A DNA stretch of 35,753 bases from Bacillus sp. V59.32b (GCF_003429085.1 NZ_QVTC01000062.1:1-35753), one strand, 5' to 3'. Shown: positions 15,537 through 24,433, numbered from the stretch's first letter. Notes: generated by a model not told the origin, from the letters alone. Translations and numbers: made by a program.

Positions 15537-17684
15537 ATGAAGCTAATAATCGCGGAAAAGCCGGATCAGGGGGCTGCTCTTTCTTCACAATTCAAAACGA
15601 AGAAACAACAGGGATATATAGAGATCCTTCCGAACGAGCTTTTTCAAAAAGGTGCTTATGTAACCTGGGCGGTTGGCCATTTGTGTCAGCTTGTCTCCCC
15701 GGAAACCTATCGTCCTGAATGGAAGAAATGGTCGCTTGGCACACTGCCGATCATTCCGGAGCGGTTTCAATACGAAGTGACACGCTCCAAGGCCAAACAA
15801 TTCAATCTTGTACGGTCGCTAATTAAGAAGCCGGAAGTAACTGAAATCATTCACGCTGGTGATGCCGGGCGGGAAGGCGAATTGATTGTCAGGAATATCG
15901 TCAATTTGACCGGGGTGAAAAAGCCAATGAAACGCCTTTGGATTTCGTCGTTAACTCCGAAGTCTATTTATGATGGTTTCAAAAACTTATTAGATGAACA
16001 GGAAACAAAGAATTTGTTTTTTGAGGCGTATACGAGAGCTTGTGCTGATTGGGTTGTTGGCATGAACGCATCCAGAGTTTATAGCATTCTTTTAAAACAG
16101 AAAGGGATGTCGGATGTTTTTTCGGCAGGCCGTGTCCAGACACCAACACTCGCGTTAATTGTGAAACGTGAAAAAGAGATTGAAAACTTCAAGTCAGAGC
16201 CGTTTTGGGAGGTATTGGCCAATTTTGATATTCAGGGGAAGAAATACGAAGGCAAATGGCAGAAAGACAATGAATCTCGCGTTAAGGACGAAGAAACAGC
16301 AACTAAAATAGCAGCTTTTTGCCAGAATAAACCGGCGATTGTGGATGAAATGCAAACGGAACGAAAAGAATTCCAGCCGCCTTTGCTGTTTAATCTTTCG
16401 GCTTTGCAAGCAACAGCCAATAAAATCTTTAAGTTTTCACCGAAAAAAACATTGGATGTATTACAGGGCTTGTATCAAAAAGGAATCGTCTCTTATCCAA
16501 GATCCGATTCGAACTATGTAACAAAAGGAGAGGCCGAAACGTTTCCAGACATTCTCCAGAAATTAAGCAATCTTCCCGAATATAAAGAGTTGTTTCCTGT
16601 ACCAGCCCCTTCGATTATTGATAACAAACGGTACGTCAATGAGAAGAAAGTGACCGATCACTATGCGATCATTCCGACTGAACAGGTGAAAGATCCGGAC
16701 AAGCTTTCGGCTGACGAAAGGAAAATATACGATTTAGTAGTCAGGAGACTCATCGCCGCGCATTATAATCAAGCGATTTTTGACTATACAACCATTAAAA
16801 CGCTTGTCGACCAGCGGGCGGAGTTTGTCTCGAAAGGAAAGCAGCAAATCCAGGAAGGCTGGCGGAAGGTCATTTTTCAAGCCGATAAAGATGATGATGT
16901 CATTCTACCGATCATTGCTGAAGGTGAAGAGGGAAAAGTAGTCAAAGTAAAAGTGAAAGAAGGAAAAACGCAACCCCCGAAACGTTATACAGAAGGGCAA
17001 TTAATTACTTTAATGAAAACAGCCGGTAAGCACCTCGATAATGAAGAGCTGGAAAAAGTACTGATGAAGACAGAAGGGCTTGGAACAGAAGCAACCCGGG
17101 CCGGGATCATTACCATGTTAAAGGACCGAAAATATATTGAAGTGAATAAGAACCAGGTCTTTGCAACCGACAAAGGGAAGGTATTGATTTCAGCGATCGG
17201 CGATAAAATTCTCGCCTCTCCTGAAATGACGGCCAAATGGGAGCAGAGACTTAGGGAAATCGGTGAAGGGAAAGCCTCCGCCTCCGAATTTATGGAACAA
17301 GTAAAGAAACTCTCGGCTAAAATCATTGAAGACGCGACAGAGACATCGGGAGAATGGAAATTCGAAGGGCTGGACACCGAGTCGATACAAAGAACCAATT
17401 CAAAATATTCTGCAGGGAAATCGGTGGGCAAGTGCAAATTATGCGAGGGCACAGTCATCGACAAGGGGAAATTCTACGGGTGCTCGAACTATAACAAAAC
17501 AAAGTGCAATTTTACAATGTCCAAAAAAATGCTAGGCAAACAGATTTCTTTAACAAACGCGAAAAAAATCCTTGATAACGGGAAATCCGATTTAATTAAA
17601 GGATTTAAGAAGGCGGATAAAACGTTTGATGCCTATTTGGAATGGAATGAACAGGAAAAGCGTGTAAGCTTTTCTTTTAAATAA
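15537..17684 (+). CDS. topB: DNA topoisomerase III
   Basis: Type IA topoisomerase of 715 residues that passes single strands and resolves late replication and recombination intermediates. The Toprim domain is at the N-terminus (LIIAEKPDQG at 3-12 and HAGDAGREGEL at 106-116). The catalytic Tyr320 lies in GIVSYPRSDSNYV. A C-terminal four-cysteine zinc motif (CKLC...GC...KC) appears near residue 630. ATG at 15537 with AGGTGA is preferred over the frame opening at 15504. A TATAAT at 15500-15505 may be its -10. The stop codon lies at the edge of a perfect 43-base palindrome. Confidence 0.96.
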   Translation: MKLIIAEKPDQGAALSSQFKTKKQQGYIEILPNELFQKGAYVTWAVGHLCQLVSPETYRPEWKKWSLGTLPIIPERFQYEVTRSKAKQFNLVRSLIKKPEVTEIIHAGDAGREGELIVRNIVNLTGVKKPMKRLWISSLTPKSIYDGFKNLLDEQETKNLFFEAYTRACADWVVGMNASRVYSILLKQKGMSDVFSAGRVQTPTLALIVKREKEIENFKSEPFWEVLANFDIQGKKYEGKWQKDNESRVKDEETATKIAAFCQNKPAIVDEMQTERKEFQPPLLFNLSALQATANKIFKFSPKKTLDVLQGLYQKGIVSYPRSDSNYVTKGEAETFPDILQKLSNLPEYKELFPVPAPSIIDNKRYVNEKKVTDHYAIIPTEQVKDPDKLSADERKIYDLVVRRLIAAHYNQAIFDYTTIKTLVDQRAEFVSKGKQQIQEGWRKVIFQADKDDDVILPIIAEGEEGKVVKVKVKEGKTQPPKRYTEGQLITLMKTAGKHLDNEELEKVLMKTEGLGTEATRAGIITMLKDRKYIEVNKNQVFATDKGKVLISAIGDKILASPEMTAKWEQRLREIGEGKASASEFMEQVKKLSAKIIEDATETSGEWKFEGLDTESIQRTNSKYSAGKSVGKCKLCEGTVIDKGKFYGCSNYNKTKCNFTMSKKMLGKQISLTNAKKILDNGKSDLIKGFKKADKTFDAYLEWNEQEKRVSFSFK

Positions 17685-17725
17685 ACCAATAGAAGCAGGG
17701 GGGACCCCCCTGCTTCTATTGGTTT
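17683..17725. terminator. Perfect 21-bp inverted repeat between convergent topB and R2lox genes
   Basis: The arms 17683-17703 and 17705-17725 are exact reverse complements with one base between them, starting AAACCAATAGAAGC and ending in six G facing six C. It overlaps the topB stop and ends just before the R2lox stop. It probably acts as a two-way terminator, though the T-tract after it is poor on the plus strand. Confidence 0.8.
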
Positions 17726-17728
17726 CAG

Positions 17729-18637
17729 TTATTCAGTGGCTACAGCTTCCTCCTCAATTTCGGAATAGGCGTCAAACTGCTTCTTCGCCCTGGCAATGGC
17801 CGCTTCGCGTGCATTGTACTGTTTGATGGCGTAATCCGTCATGATCGACCAGTCGATGCCATAAACTTCTTCTCCTTCAGTGATGGCAATTGTGTCGTTG
17901 ATCAACCCGATTGAATATGGAAGGAGATCGTCCATCGTCGCTGTGAACACATCGTACAGCTTTGGATCCTCGGCAATTAGCCTTTGCAATGTATAAGTGC
18001 CAAAGCCGATATGGCGCCCTTCGTCACGCCCAAGATTAGCTATACCCTCAATAATGCCAGGCAATAGCCCTGTTGACTGAAAGGCAAGCCGGAAAGAATG
18101 ATAGCCTGATTCGGCAAGCATCCCTTCCACGACCATATGGTAGGTCGTTAATGCCCTGATTTGTGCTTCGGGTGAGTTATCGGTATAAAGGGCGTTCATT
18201 GCCTGAGGAAGCTTTTCATAGAAGATTTTCTTATAATTGTCGGAGTGATGCTGCGATAGATCCTCCAGCATCCCGACCTCTTGACGCCATCGCGCAAAAA
18301 ATTCGGTATGCTTCGCTTCTTCATATAGAAAAGTCGTCAGATAGATCGTGTCCTCAAGTCGGCCTTCGTTAGCCATTGTATAAAGCACTGGCAGGAAGTC
18401 CAGCGTTACTGCTTCTTCCCCGGCCCCAAACAGACCGACCAGCTGTCCCACCATTTTCCTTTCTTTCGGGGTACAATTCTTAATGCTCTCCTTGTCAACC
18501 GAAAAATCAATATCCTTTGGGTTCCATCCGCCAAACTTCTTCGCTTTTTCATAGAGTTTATACATCGGATGATTCCAGTCTAACAGTTTGTCTGTTGACG
18601 TTTGGAATTGTTCATGAACATTTTTTAATCCTTTCAT
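17729..18637 (-). CDS. R2-like ligand-binding oxidase (R2lox, Mn/Fe cofactor)
   Basis: A ferritin-like protein related to ribonucleotide reductase R2 but belonging to the R2lox group, known from Mycobacterium tuberculosis Rv0233 and Geobacillus kaustophilus: a Mn/Fe oxidase that holds a long-chain fatty acid and forms a Tyr-Val ether cross-link. All six metal ligands are present: Glu74 (AGEEAV), Glu107 and His110 (EEAKH), Glu171 (VVEG), Glu206 and His209 (DEGRH). The cross-link pair Val77 and Tyr166 is also present. The 302 residues match the Geobacillus protein in length and in long motifs such as DWxHPM and LAESGY. ATG 18637 follows GGAGG. It stands divergent from an alcohol dehydrogenase-SCP2-aldehyde dehydrogenase-UbiB operon, and a cre box lies in its promoter. 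It is not a working R2: nrdB-type context is absent. Physiological substrate unknown. Confidence 0.95.
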   Translation of the reverse strand: MKGLKNVHEQFQTSTDKLLDWNHPMYKLYEKAKKFGGWNPKDIDFSVDKESIKNCTPKERKMVGQLVGLFGAGEEAVTLDFLPVLYTMANEGRLEDTIYLTTFLYEEAKHTEFFARWRQEVGMLEDLSQHHSDNYKKIFYEKLPQAMNALYTDNSPEAQIRALTTYHMVVEGMLAESGYHSFRLAFQSTGLLPGIIEGIANLGRDEGRHIGFGTYTLQRLIAEDPKLYDVFTATMDDLLPYSIGLINDTIAITEGEEVYGIDWSIMTDYAIKQYNAREAAIARAKKQFDAYSEIEEEAVATE

Positions 18638-18677
18638 TTTACCGCCTCCATCATTACAAAATAATGTTGATAGCTAA

Positions 18678-18705
18678 ACTATAACGAATTTGAAAACGGT
18701 TACAA
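18678..18705 (-). promoter_or_regulatory. Candidate promoter of the R2lox gene
   Basis: On the minus strand TTGTAA (18705-18700), a 16-base spacer and TATAGT (18683-18678) form a plausible sigma-A promoter about 40 bases ahead of the R2lox start. The cre box covers its -35 and spacer. Confidence 0.5.
18690..18704 (+). promoter_or_regulatory. CcpA cre box, perfect consensus match
   Basis: TTGAAAACGGTTACA fits every position of the B. subtilis cre consensus WTGNAANCGNWNNCW. Its place over the R2lox promoter predicts repression by CcpA in the presence of a preferred sugar; it could also influence the divergent dehydrogenase operon. Confidence 0.7.
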
Positions 18706-18886
18706 TAGAACGTAAAGTGTCGGTTTTTTTAATCTTTCTTTTTTAAGTATCCCGACTAATGTCGTATACGGAATCCGATTATTTACGTTATTTATTTTGA
18801 AAATTCTAAATCTTATAATAACATTACAACGCATGCCTGAAAATACTTGAACGGATATGCGCTCATGGATAGGAGGAGGAGGATTT

Positions 18887-19987
18887 TTGAAAGCAGCCGT
18901 TTTAAAGGATTACGGCCAACAGGTAACCGTTGAGGATCTAGAACTGCAGGGTCCAAAAAAAGGCGAGGTTCTCGTGAAGATGAAAGCGGCAGGCATTTGC
19001 CATAGTGATTTGCATGTGGTAACCGCCGATTTGCCGTTGCCGATACCTATGGTTCTCGGCCACGAAGGTGCAGGTATTGTAGAAGAGGTCGGTGCAGGTG
19101 TCACAAGGGTGAAAAAAGGAGACCATGTCGTTTTAAATTGGATTCCGGAATGCGGTACGTGCTATTACTGTCATATCGGTCGGAAGGATATGTGCGATAC
19201 AGCCCAAACCACAGCTGCAACGGGAACTCTGCCAGATGGGACGACTCGTTTTCACAAAAGTGGTGAAGAAATCTACCAATTCAGCATGACCGGCACATTC
19301 AGTGAATTTACGGTAGTTCCTGAAAACGGCGTTATTCCGATTAATAAGGATATCCCGTTTCCCCAGGCTTCCCTGGTTGGCTGTGGTGTTTTAACCGGAT
19401 TTGGAGCTGTCGTCAATACAGCAAAGGTTGTTCCGGGAAGCAGTGTTGTGGTGATTGGTGCAGGAGGAGTTGGCTTAAACGTGATTCAAAGTGCCCGGCT
19501 TGCCGGCGCGGGGCGGATTATCGCGGTCGATATTACTGCGAACAAATTTGAAACTGCGCGGTTATTCGGGGCAACGCACACGGTGAATGCCAAGGAGACT
19601 GATGTCATTGATCAGGTGCTTCAATTGACGAATGGCAGGGGCGCCGATTATGCGTTTGAGGTTATCGGCAGTCCAGGTACCATTGCGCAAAGCTACAACT
19701 GTTTAGGGAAGGGCGGGACTGCAGTAGTAGTCGGGATAGCGCCGCCGCATGTTGATATATCTATTAACGCGTTCTCCTTGCCGGCCCAGAGCAGGACGAT
19801 TACCGGATCCTGGTATGGCCAAAGCAACCCGATCGTAGACATTCCAAAGGTGCTTGACTTGTATATGGCGAAGAAAATCAAGCTGGATGAGCTGATATCG
19901 AAAAGATACACCTCGTTGGAAGGGATAAACGAAGCATTCGATGATTTAAAGGAAGGAAGAGTGGCCCGAAGCGTAGTCGAATTTTAA
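18887..19987 (+). CDS. Zinc-dependent medium-chain alcohol dehydrogenase
   Basis: An MDR-family, NAD-linked alcohol dehydrogenase of 366 residues. Catalytic zinc ligands include Cys38 (GICHSD) and His59-Glu60 (GHEGAG). The structural zinc ligands Cys89, Cys92, Cys95 and Cys103 are complete. The Rossmann motif [13 protein letters not shown] is near residue 187. TTG at 18887 is preferred because the AGGAGGAGGA ribosome site (18871-18880) would lie inside the coding frame if ATG 18857 were used. The gene is divergent from R2lox and leads a same-strand run with 22 bases to the SCP2 gene. It could oxidise an alcohol produced by R2lox; this is inference from context. Confidence 0.93.
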   Translation: MKAAVLKDYGQQVTVEDLELQGPKKGEVLVKMKAAGICHSDLHVVTADLPLPIPMVLGHEGAGIVEEVGAGVTRVKKGDHVVLNWIPECGTCYYCHIGRKDMCDTAQTTAATGTLPDGTTRFHKSGEEIYQFSMTGTFSEFTVVPENGVIPINKDIPFPQASLVGCGVLTGFGAVVNTAKVVPGSSVVVIGAGGVGLNVIQSARLAGAGRIIAVDITANKFETARLFGATHTVNAKETDVIDQVLQLTNGRGADYAFEVIGSPGTIAQSYNCLGKGGTAVVVGIAPPHVDISINAFSLPAQSRTITGSWYGQSNPIVDIPKVLDLYMAKKIKLDELISKRYTSLEGINEAFDDLKEGRVARSVVEF

Positions 19988-20009
19988 CTATTTGAAGGAG
20001 GAATCCAGC

Positions 20010-20444
20010 ATGGCGATTTTTCAATCGGCAGAGGAAATGTATCAGGTGTACGAGGGCTTTTTTAATGAAGTAAAGGATACAGAGCAGGCAAAGGCAATAA
20101 TGTCCTCTTATCAGAAATCTGATCAGCACAATGCGCTTGTTCAATATATTTATCATAATCCGGAAGCGAAAATGGCCTGGGTTGAAAATGACAGGGGAAG
20201 CATTGATGTCGTATTTGGTGATGCTGAGGAGCTGAATCCAGAGCTCACATTCGAAATGACCTCAGATGTCGGGCACAGGTTTTGGCTTGGAGAGGTCGAC
20301 CTGACGCAAGCGTTGGCACGCCAGCAAATGAAAGCCACCGGCCCCCTTTCTAAATCGTTAAAGGTAGTTCCGCAGCTCAAGCAATGGTATCCGTTGTACC
20401 GTGAATATTTGAAAAGAATCGGCCGTGAAGAATTAGTTGTTTAA
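20010..20444 (+). CDS. SCP2 sterol/lipid-carrier domain protein
   Basis: A 144-residue soluble protein consisting mainly of an SCP2-type lipid-binding fold: a helical N-terminus (residues 1-50), strands around MAWVENDRGSIDVVFGD and LTFEMTSDVGHRFWLGEVD (78-100), then a helix with QMKATGPLSKSLKVVPQL (about 107-124). SCP2 domains bind acyl-CoA, fatty acids or sterols in a hydrophobic tunnel. ATG at 20010 follows a perfect GAAGGAGG. A short extension from 19992 would include the ribosome site and is rejected. Between two dehydrogenases and opposite a lipid-binding oxidase, a role as carrier of a hydrophobic intermediate is plausible. Confidence 0.85.
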   Translation: MAIFQSAEEMYQVYEGFFNEVKDTEQAKAIMSSYQKSDQHNALVQYIYHNPEAKMAWVENDRGSIDVVFGDAEELNPELTFEMTSDVGHRFWLGEVDLTQALARQQMKATGPLSKSLKVVPQLKQWYPLYREYLKRIGREELVV

Positions 20445-20456
20445 CTAAATCGTTAA

Positions 20457-20494
20457 ATGTAAGCGTTTTCCTTTTTGCGCTAAATGGTTAAAAT
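20457..20494 (+). promoter_or_regulatory. Second cre-like box with possible internal promoter
   Basis: ATGTAAGCGTTTTCC at 20457-20471 fits the cre consensus at 14 of 15 positions (last base only). TTTTCC (20466-20471), a 17-base spacer and TAAAAT (20489-20494) form a possible promoter that the box would cover, directly before the aldehyde dehydrogenase gene. Confidence 0.55.
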
Positions 20495-20523
20495 ATCATA
20501 TTTGTGAAGGTAGTGAAAAAACA

Positions 20524-22014
20524 ATGGCCATCATATCTCCTGATATCGAAACGGCTTCGCTTTATATTAATGGGGAATGGGTTTCATCCCATACCGGAAA
20601 AACCTTTTTCGTTTACAATCCCGCTACCGGAAAGCCGACTGCCGAAGTAAGTGAAGCAAGCGTGGAAGATGTAGACCGGGCGGTTCAGGGTGCAAAAGAG
20701 GCGTTTGCAGACAAGCGCTGGCGGGGGATGACTCCCCTTGAAAGAGGCCGGATCCTGCATCAGGTTGCGAGGCTTATTCAAGAGAATCAAATGGAAATAG
20801 CCCAAATCATGACGCGGGAAAATGGGATGCCTATCAATATGGCATTGTTTGTTGAAATCCCGATGGTGGTGGAGTGCTTTGACTATATGGCCTCTCTTGT
20901 GGCGCAGCCGATTGGACAAACACAGCCGTTCTCGGCGACTGGTTCCCCGCCGAATCATTTCGTCTATACGGTAAAGGAGCCGCTCGGTGTAGCGGGGCTT
21001 ATTACACCGTGGAACCTGCCGCTGCTTATGCCGGCATGGAAGATCGCTCCAGCTCTCGCATCGGGGTGCAGCGCGGTTTTGAAACCGGCACCCGAAACGC
21101 CGCTTACCGCGTTAAAACTCGCAGAGCTTTGCCAGGAGGCCGGCGTGCCTGATGGCGTACTCCAAGTATTGCCGGGCGGCGACGAAGCAGGAAAAGCGAT
21201 TGTCAGCCATCCGGACGTGCCGAAGATTGCTTTCACAGGCGAGACGGCTACGGGCCGAAAAATACTTGCCGCAGCCGCCCCCTACATTAAGCGGGTTACT
21301 CTTGAACTTGGCGGTAAATCGCCAAATATTATTTTTGCCGATGCAGACATCGAGCAGGCTGCAAAAAGTGCATTGTTCGGCTTGTTCTTAAATTCGGGTC
21401 AGGTATGCCAGGCAGGGTCGAGGATCTTCGTTCAGGAAAGCGTTTATGAATCGTTTGTGAAGAAAATAGCTGATCATGCCCAAAGACTGACTGTAGGGCC
21501 CGGTGATGATCTAACCAATGATTTAGGACCAGTCGTAAGTCACGCACAATTTGAAAAGGTCAATGAATATATTGAAATCGGTTTACGGGAAGGGGCCAAA
21601 ATGGTTACCGGAGGCAAAAGCGATAGGCAAGAAGGGTACTTCATTAAGCCAACCATATTTGCCGATGTGAAACCTGATATGCGGATTGCCCGGGAGGAAA
21701 TCTTCGGGCCGGTGGGGGCTGTCCTCTCGTTTGAAAATGAAGAAGATGTGATTGAAATGGCGAACAATACGATTTATGGCCTGGCGGCTGCCGTTTGGAC
21801 AAAGGATTTAAAGCGTGGGCTCAGACTGGCGCAGGAAATCCAGTCAGGTACGATTTGGGTAAACACTTATCAGGTTTTGACCCCTACCGCTCCATTTGGA
21901 GGATTTAAGCAAAGTGGTTTAGGACGGGAACTCGGACCTAACGCTTTGGATGCATACCTTGAAACCAAATCCGTGATTGTCGACTTGAACGATCAACCGT
22001 TAACATTTTTTTAA
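20524..22014 (+). CDS. NAD(P)-dependent aldehyde dehydrogenase
   Basis: A full-length (496-residue) aldehyde dehydrogenase superfamily enzyme that oxidises an aldehyde to the acid. Active-site residues are visible: Asn164 (TPWNLP), Glu261 (LELGGKSPN) and nucleophile Cys295 (SGQVCQAGSR), with the FTGETATGRK cofactor motif around 237-246 where most relatives have FTGST. ATG 20524 follows GAAGGTAGTG. The gap of 79 bases after the SCP2 gene holds a cre-like box and possible promoter. The M. tuberculosis R2lox gene Rv0233 also neighbours an aldehyde-dehydrogenase-family gene (gabD1), from memory. Substrate not determinable; a medium or long-chain aldehyde would suit the neighbours. Confidence 0.93.
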   Translation: MAIISPDIETASLYINGEWVSSHTGKTFFVYNPATGKPTAEVSEASVEDVDRAVQGAKEAFADKRWRGMTPLERGRILHQVARLIQENQMEIAQIMTRENGMPINMALFVEIPMVVECFDYMASLVAQPIGQTQPFSATGSPPNHFVYTVKEPLGVAGLITPWNLPLLMPAWKIAPALASGCSAVLKPAPETPLTALKLAELCQEAGVPDGVLQVLPGGDEAGKAIVSHPDVPKIAFTGETATGRKILAAAAPYIKRVTLELGGKSPNIIFADADIEQAAKSALFGLFLNSGQVCQAGSRIFVQESVYESFVKKIADHAQRLTVGPGDDLTNDLGPVVSHAQFEKVNEYIEIGLREGAKMVTGGKSDRQEGYFIKPTIFADVKPDMRIAREEIFGPVGAVLSFENEEDVIEMANNTIYGLAAAVWTKDLKRGLRLAQEIQSGTIWVNTYQVLTPTAPFGGFKQSGLGRELGPNALDAYLETKSVIVDLNDQPLTFF

Positions 22015-22072
22015 GATGCTGGGGGCCCCATTACGGCCTGGGGCCAGGCACCTATAAAAAGGAGGCTGTTTG

Positions 22073-23827
22073 ATGGAAGTAGCTGAAAAAAGAGCTTTTG
22101 GGCTAACCGCAGCGGAAATGGAACAAATCAAACGGGAAATTGACAAGTACAAAGCGGAAATTTCTAAGGCAAAGAGGCAAAGGAAGATTGTCGGAGTCAT
22201 CGCCAAACATGGACTTGGCTATATTCTTAATGATTCAAGCATCTTTCGCCTGTTTAGAAAACGGAATCGTTCCCCCGAGGAAAGTGAAAAGCTCCAGAAG
22301 ATTGGCAGACGGATGCGGATGGTCTTTGAGGATTTGGGGCCTACGTTCATCAAGCTCGGCCAGGTATTGGTGACGAGGAATGATATCTTGCCTGAAGAAA
22401 TTACATTGGAGCTGGAATCACTGCTTGATAAAGTACCCCCGATTCATTTTGACTATATTAAATATATACTGGAAACGGAGCTTCCTGAAGGACTTGATAC
22501 ATTTGAATCGATCGATGCTGAACCGATTGGGTCCGCTTCACTTGCCCAGGTGTACCGCGCCCGCCTGAAAACAGGCGAGGACGCAGCCGTAAAAGTGCTT
22601 CGCCCAACTGTTGAAAAGTTGTTTCAGACAGATATTTCGATCATTAAGAAATGGGCCCGGCGTTTGCAAAAGCAACTGCCGGTGGAAATGGCGGCTTCTC
22701 TCGATTTAAATGAGCTGTTGAATGATTATTACGGCGGTTCCATGGATGAATTAAACCTGGTACGGGAAGCCCGGACAATGGAAGAACACCATAAAATAGC
22801 CGAGAATCGTTTTGAATGGCTCCGCGGACCTGATGTGTACCTCGCTACAAAAAATGTGCTTGTCATGGAATTCATTGATGGATGGACGATTAAAGATTTT
22901 CCGGTCGACTTTTTTACGTTTGAGGAGCGATTGCAGATCATGCTCGACCTGGCCCATTATTATATCGAGTCTTTTATGAACGGAAACTACCATGCCGATG
23001 CGCACGGCTCTAATATACTAATTTGCAAGAAAACGAGAAAGGCGGTGCCGATTGATTGGGGAATGATCGGAAAGATGGATACGATGCATACGCAGGCTAT
23101 TTTCCGGTTTTTAATGCACACCCGCTTGAACCAGGCGGAAGATGCGGCAGAGTGTGCGATGGATGTCGTGATGCCAACCATATACACGGATACAATCAAA
23201 TTAAGGGATCAGTATCGCGCGATGTTTTTAAACTATGTAAACTCAACCCAGGGAGAAAAATATAATTGGGGCCGGCTGGTGCTGGAGCTGATCAATATTG
23301 GGATGATGAATTATTGTAAAATCCCGAACGGCTTGGCGCTCTGGGCAAAAGCGTTTTCTGCCACTGAAGGCACAGCAAGATGGATTTGTCCGGAAGTTTC
23401 CTACCATCATGTCGTGGAATCCGCGGATACGGCAGTGATGAAGGGAGTCATTGGCCGCAGGTTTAACTATCGCGCCAATGCCACTTGGATTACCGAGTTT
23501 GTGAAAATGTTTGGCACCATGCCGCGCAGAATCAATAAAATTCTGGAACACTTCTATTACAACGATTTCCGGATGAATATGCAAATGCGGGTGGACAAAC
23601 GGACGGAGAACATGGCGAATCAAATCATGAACCGCCTGGCATTAACGATGATCGTTGCTTCGATTATCATTGCGACCGGCTTAATTATGAGCAATATGCC
23701 GGATGTCGAGTTCTTTGGTTTGACGAAGGCTGCCATCGCCAGTACGGGACTTGCGCTTGGTTTGGTTTTAGGCCTCTATTTATTGTGGCGGATATGGAGG
23801 ACGAGAAAGACAAGGTCCTTTTTTTAG
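22073..23827 (+). CDS. UbiB/AarF/COQ8-type atypical kinase-ATPase
   Basis: A 584-residue ABC1-family protein. In proteobacteria and mitochondria these support ubiquinone synthesis by ATP-driven handling of membrane lipids. Motifs: KLGQ at 94-97 in the family-specific N-terminal helix, glycine/alanine loop GSASLAQVYRA (153-163), catalytic Lys174 (AAVKVLRP), HADAHGSN (307-314) and DWG (Asp328) for metal binding. Two C-terminal hydrophobic helices (after about residue 520) anchor it in the membrane. ATG 22073 follows AAAGGAGG. Bacilli use menaquinone, so a ubiquinone role is unlikely; with R2lox and SCP2 nearby, extraction or presentation of a membrane lipid is a reasonable guess. Confidence 0.9.
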   Translation: MEVAEKRAFGLTAAEMEQIKREIDKYKAEISKAKRQRKIVGVIAKHGLGYILNDSSIFRLFRKRNRSPEESEKLQKIGRRMRMVFEDLGPTFIKLGQVLVTRNDILPEEITLELESLLDKVPPIHFDYIKYILETELPEGLDTFESIDAEPIGSASLAQVYRARLKTGEDAAVKVLRPTVEKLFQTDISIIKKWARRLQKQLPVEMAASLDLNELLNDYYGGSMDELNLVREARTMEEHHKIAENRFEWLRGPDVYLATKNVLVMEFIDGWTIKDFPVDFFTFEERLQIMLDLAHYYIESFMNGNYHADAHGSNILICKKTRKAVPIDWGMIGKMDTMHTQAIFRFLMHTRLNQAEDAAECAMDVVMPTIYTDTIKLRDQYRAMFLNYVNSTQGEKYNWGRLVLELINIGMMNYCKIPNGLALWAKAFSATEGTARWICPEVSYHHVVESADTAVMKGVIGRRFNYRANATWITEFVKMFGTMPRRINKILEHFYYNDFRMNMQMRVDKRTENMANQIMNRLALTMIVASIIIATGLIMSNMPDVEFFGLTKAAIASTGLALGLVLGLYLLWRIWRTRKTRSFF

Positions 23828-23877
23828 CGGGTATTAGCATATTTGTGTAAAGTACGTAATCGTATAGGAGGATCAGC

Positions 23878-24363
23878 ATGCGAAATGAGCAGGAAAAAAA
23901 GACAATGAATGAGCGGATCCAAGCCTTTTATGCACAAAGCGGGGGCCCGAATAACCCCCAAATTAGTAGAATCATTGAAAAACATCTGCTGGATGGTAAA
24001 GACCATGGCACCCCGGGTAAAAGGGAGACGTTTAGAGACGCGATTCGAGATGTGTTCCTTGATGACTATTCAACAAAGGATATCGTGATGTGGCTTTTGA
24101 AAACCAAATACGATATCGGCGATCGTTGGCAGGAGCTGGTCAAAGCGAGGTCGGGCGAAATGATTGCGGCTGCAAAGGAAATGCAGGGCGATGAATCAAA
24201 GCTCGAACAAATGGAAGAGCGCCTTCTAAGGATGGAAGAAAATCTTAATAAGCTAGTTGCCCGTCTGGAACAGCCAGACGATAAGAATGAGTTCATTAAT
24301 AAGGGAAATTCGGTCAATCAAGCAGAAATAAACAAGCTTTCTAAAAAAAAGCTCATGTATTAA
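23878..24363 (+). CDS. Unrecognised coiled-coil protein at the end of the R2lox-linked operon
   Basis: A 161-residue soluble, charged protein that I cannot assign. ATG 23878 follows GGAGG. Residues 1-60 are polar (QAFYAQSGGPNN, then an HLLDGKDHGTPGKRETF segment). Residues 60-105 are helical (DIVMWLLKTKYDIGDRWQEL), and about 115-140 form a heptad coiled coil (LEQMEERLLRMEENLNKLV). The tail is Asn/Lys-rich (SKKKLMY). It starts 50 bases after the UbiB-like gene and is followed by the operon terminator, so it is probably co-expressed. The layout recalls phasin-like or adaptor proteins, but that is only an impression. Confidence 0.75.
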   Translation: MRNEQEKKTMNERIQAFYAQSGGPNNPQISRIIEKHLLDGKDHGTPGKRETFRDAIRDVFLDDYSTKDIVMWLLKTKYDIGDRWQELVKARSGEMIAAAKEMQGDESKLEQMEERLLRMEENLNKLVARLEQPDDKNEFINKGNSVNQAEINKLSKKKLMY

Positions 24364-24389
24364 TTTCCACTTTATACCTTGATTTTATA

Positions 24390-24424
24390 AAAAAAGCCAT
24401 ACGGGGCATTTGCCCCCAGGCTTT
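24390..24424. terminator. Bidirectional terminator ending the R2lox-linked operon
   Basis: AAAGCC..GGGGC pairs with GCCCC..GGCTTT with a short loop, flanked by A-rich and T-containing sequence, between the 161-residue gene and the convergent LuxR gene. Confidence 0.8.
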
Positions 24425-24433
24425 AACATTTTC

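Noticed and set aside
17729-18637. Ribonucleotide reductase small subunit
   Set aside because: Val77 and Tyr166 form the R2lox cross-link signature, the protein is only 302 residues and lacks the R2 C-terminal interaction tail, and no nrdA/nrdE gene is nearby.
18753-18780. Operator for the LuxR-type regulator (CGAC-TAAT-GTCG)
   Set aside because: The four-base arms are too short to trust, and no second copy was found near the operon.
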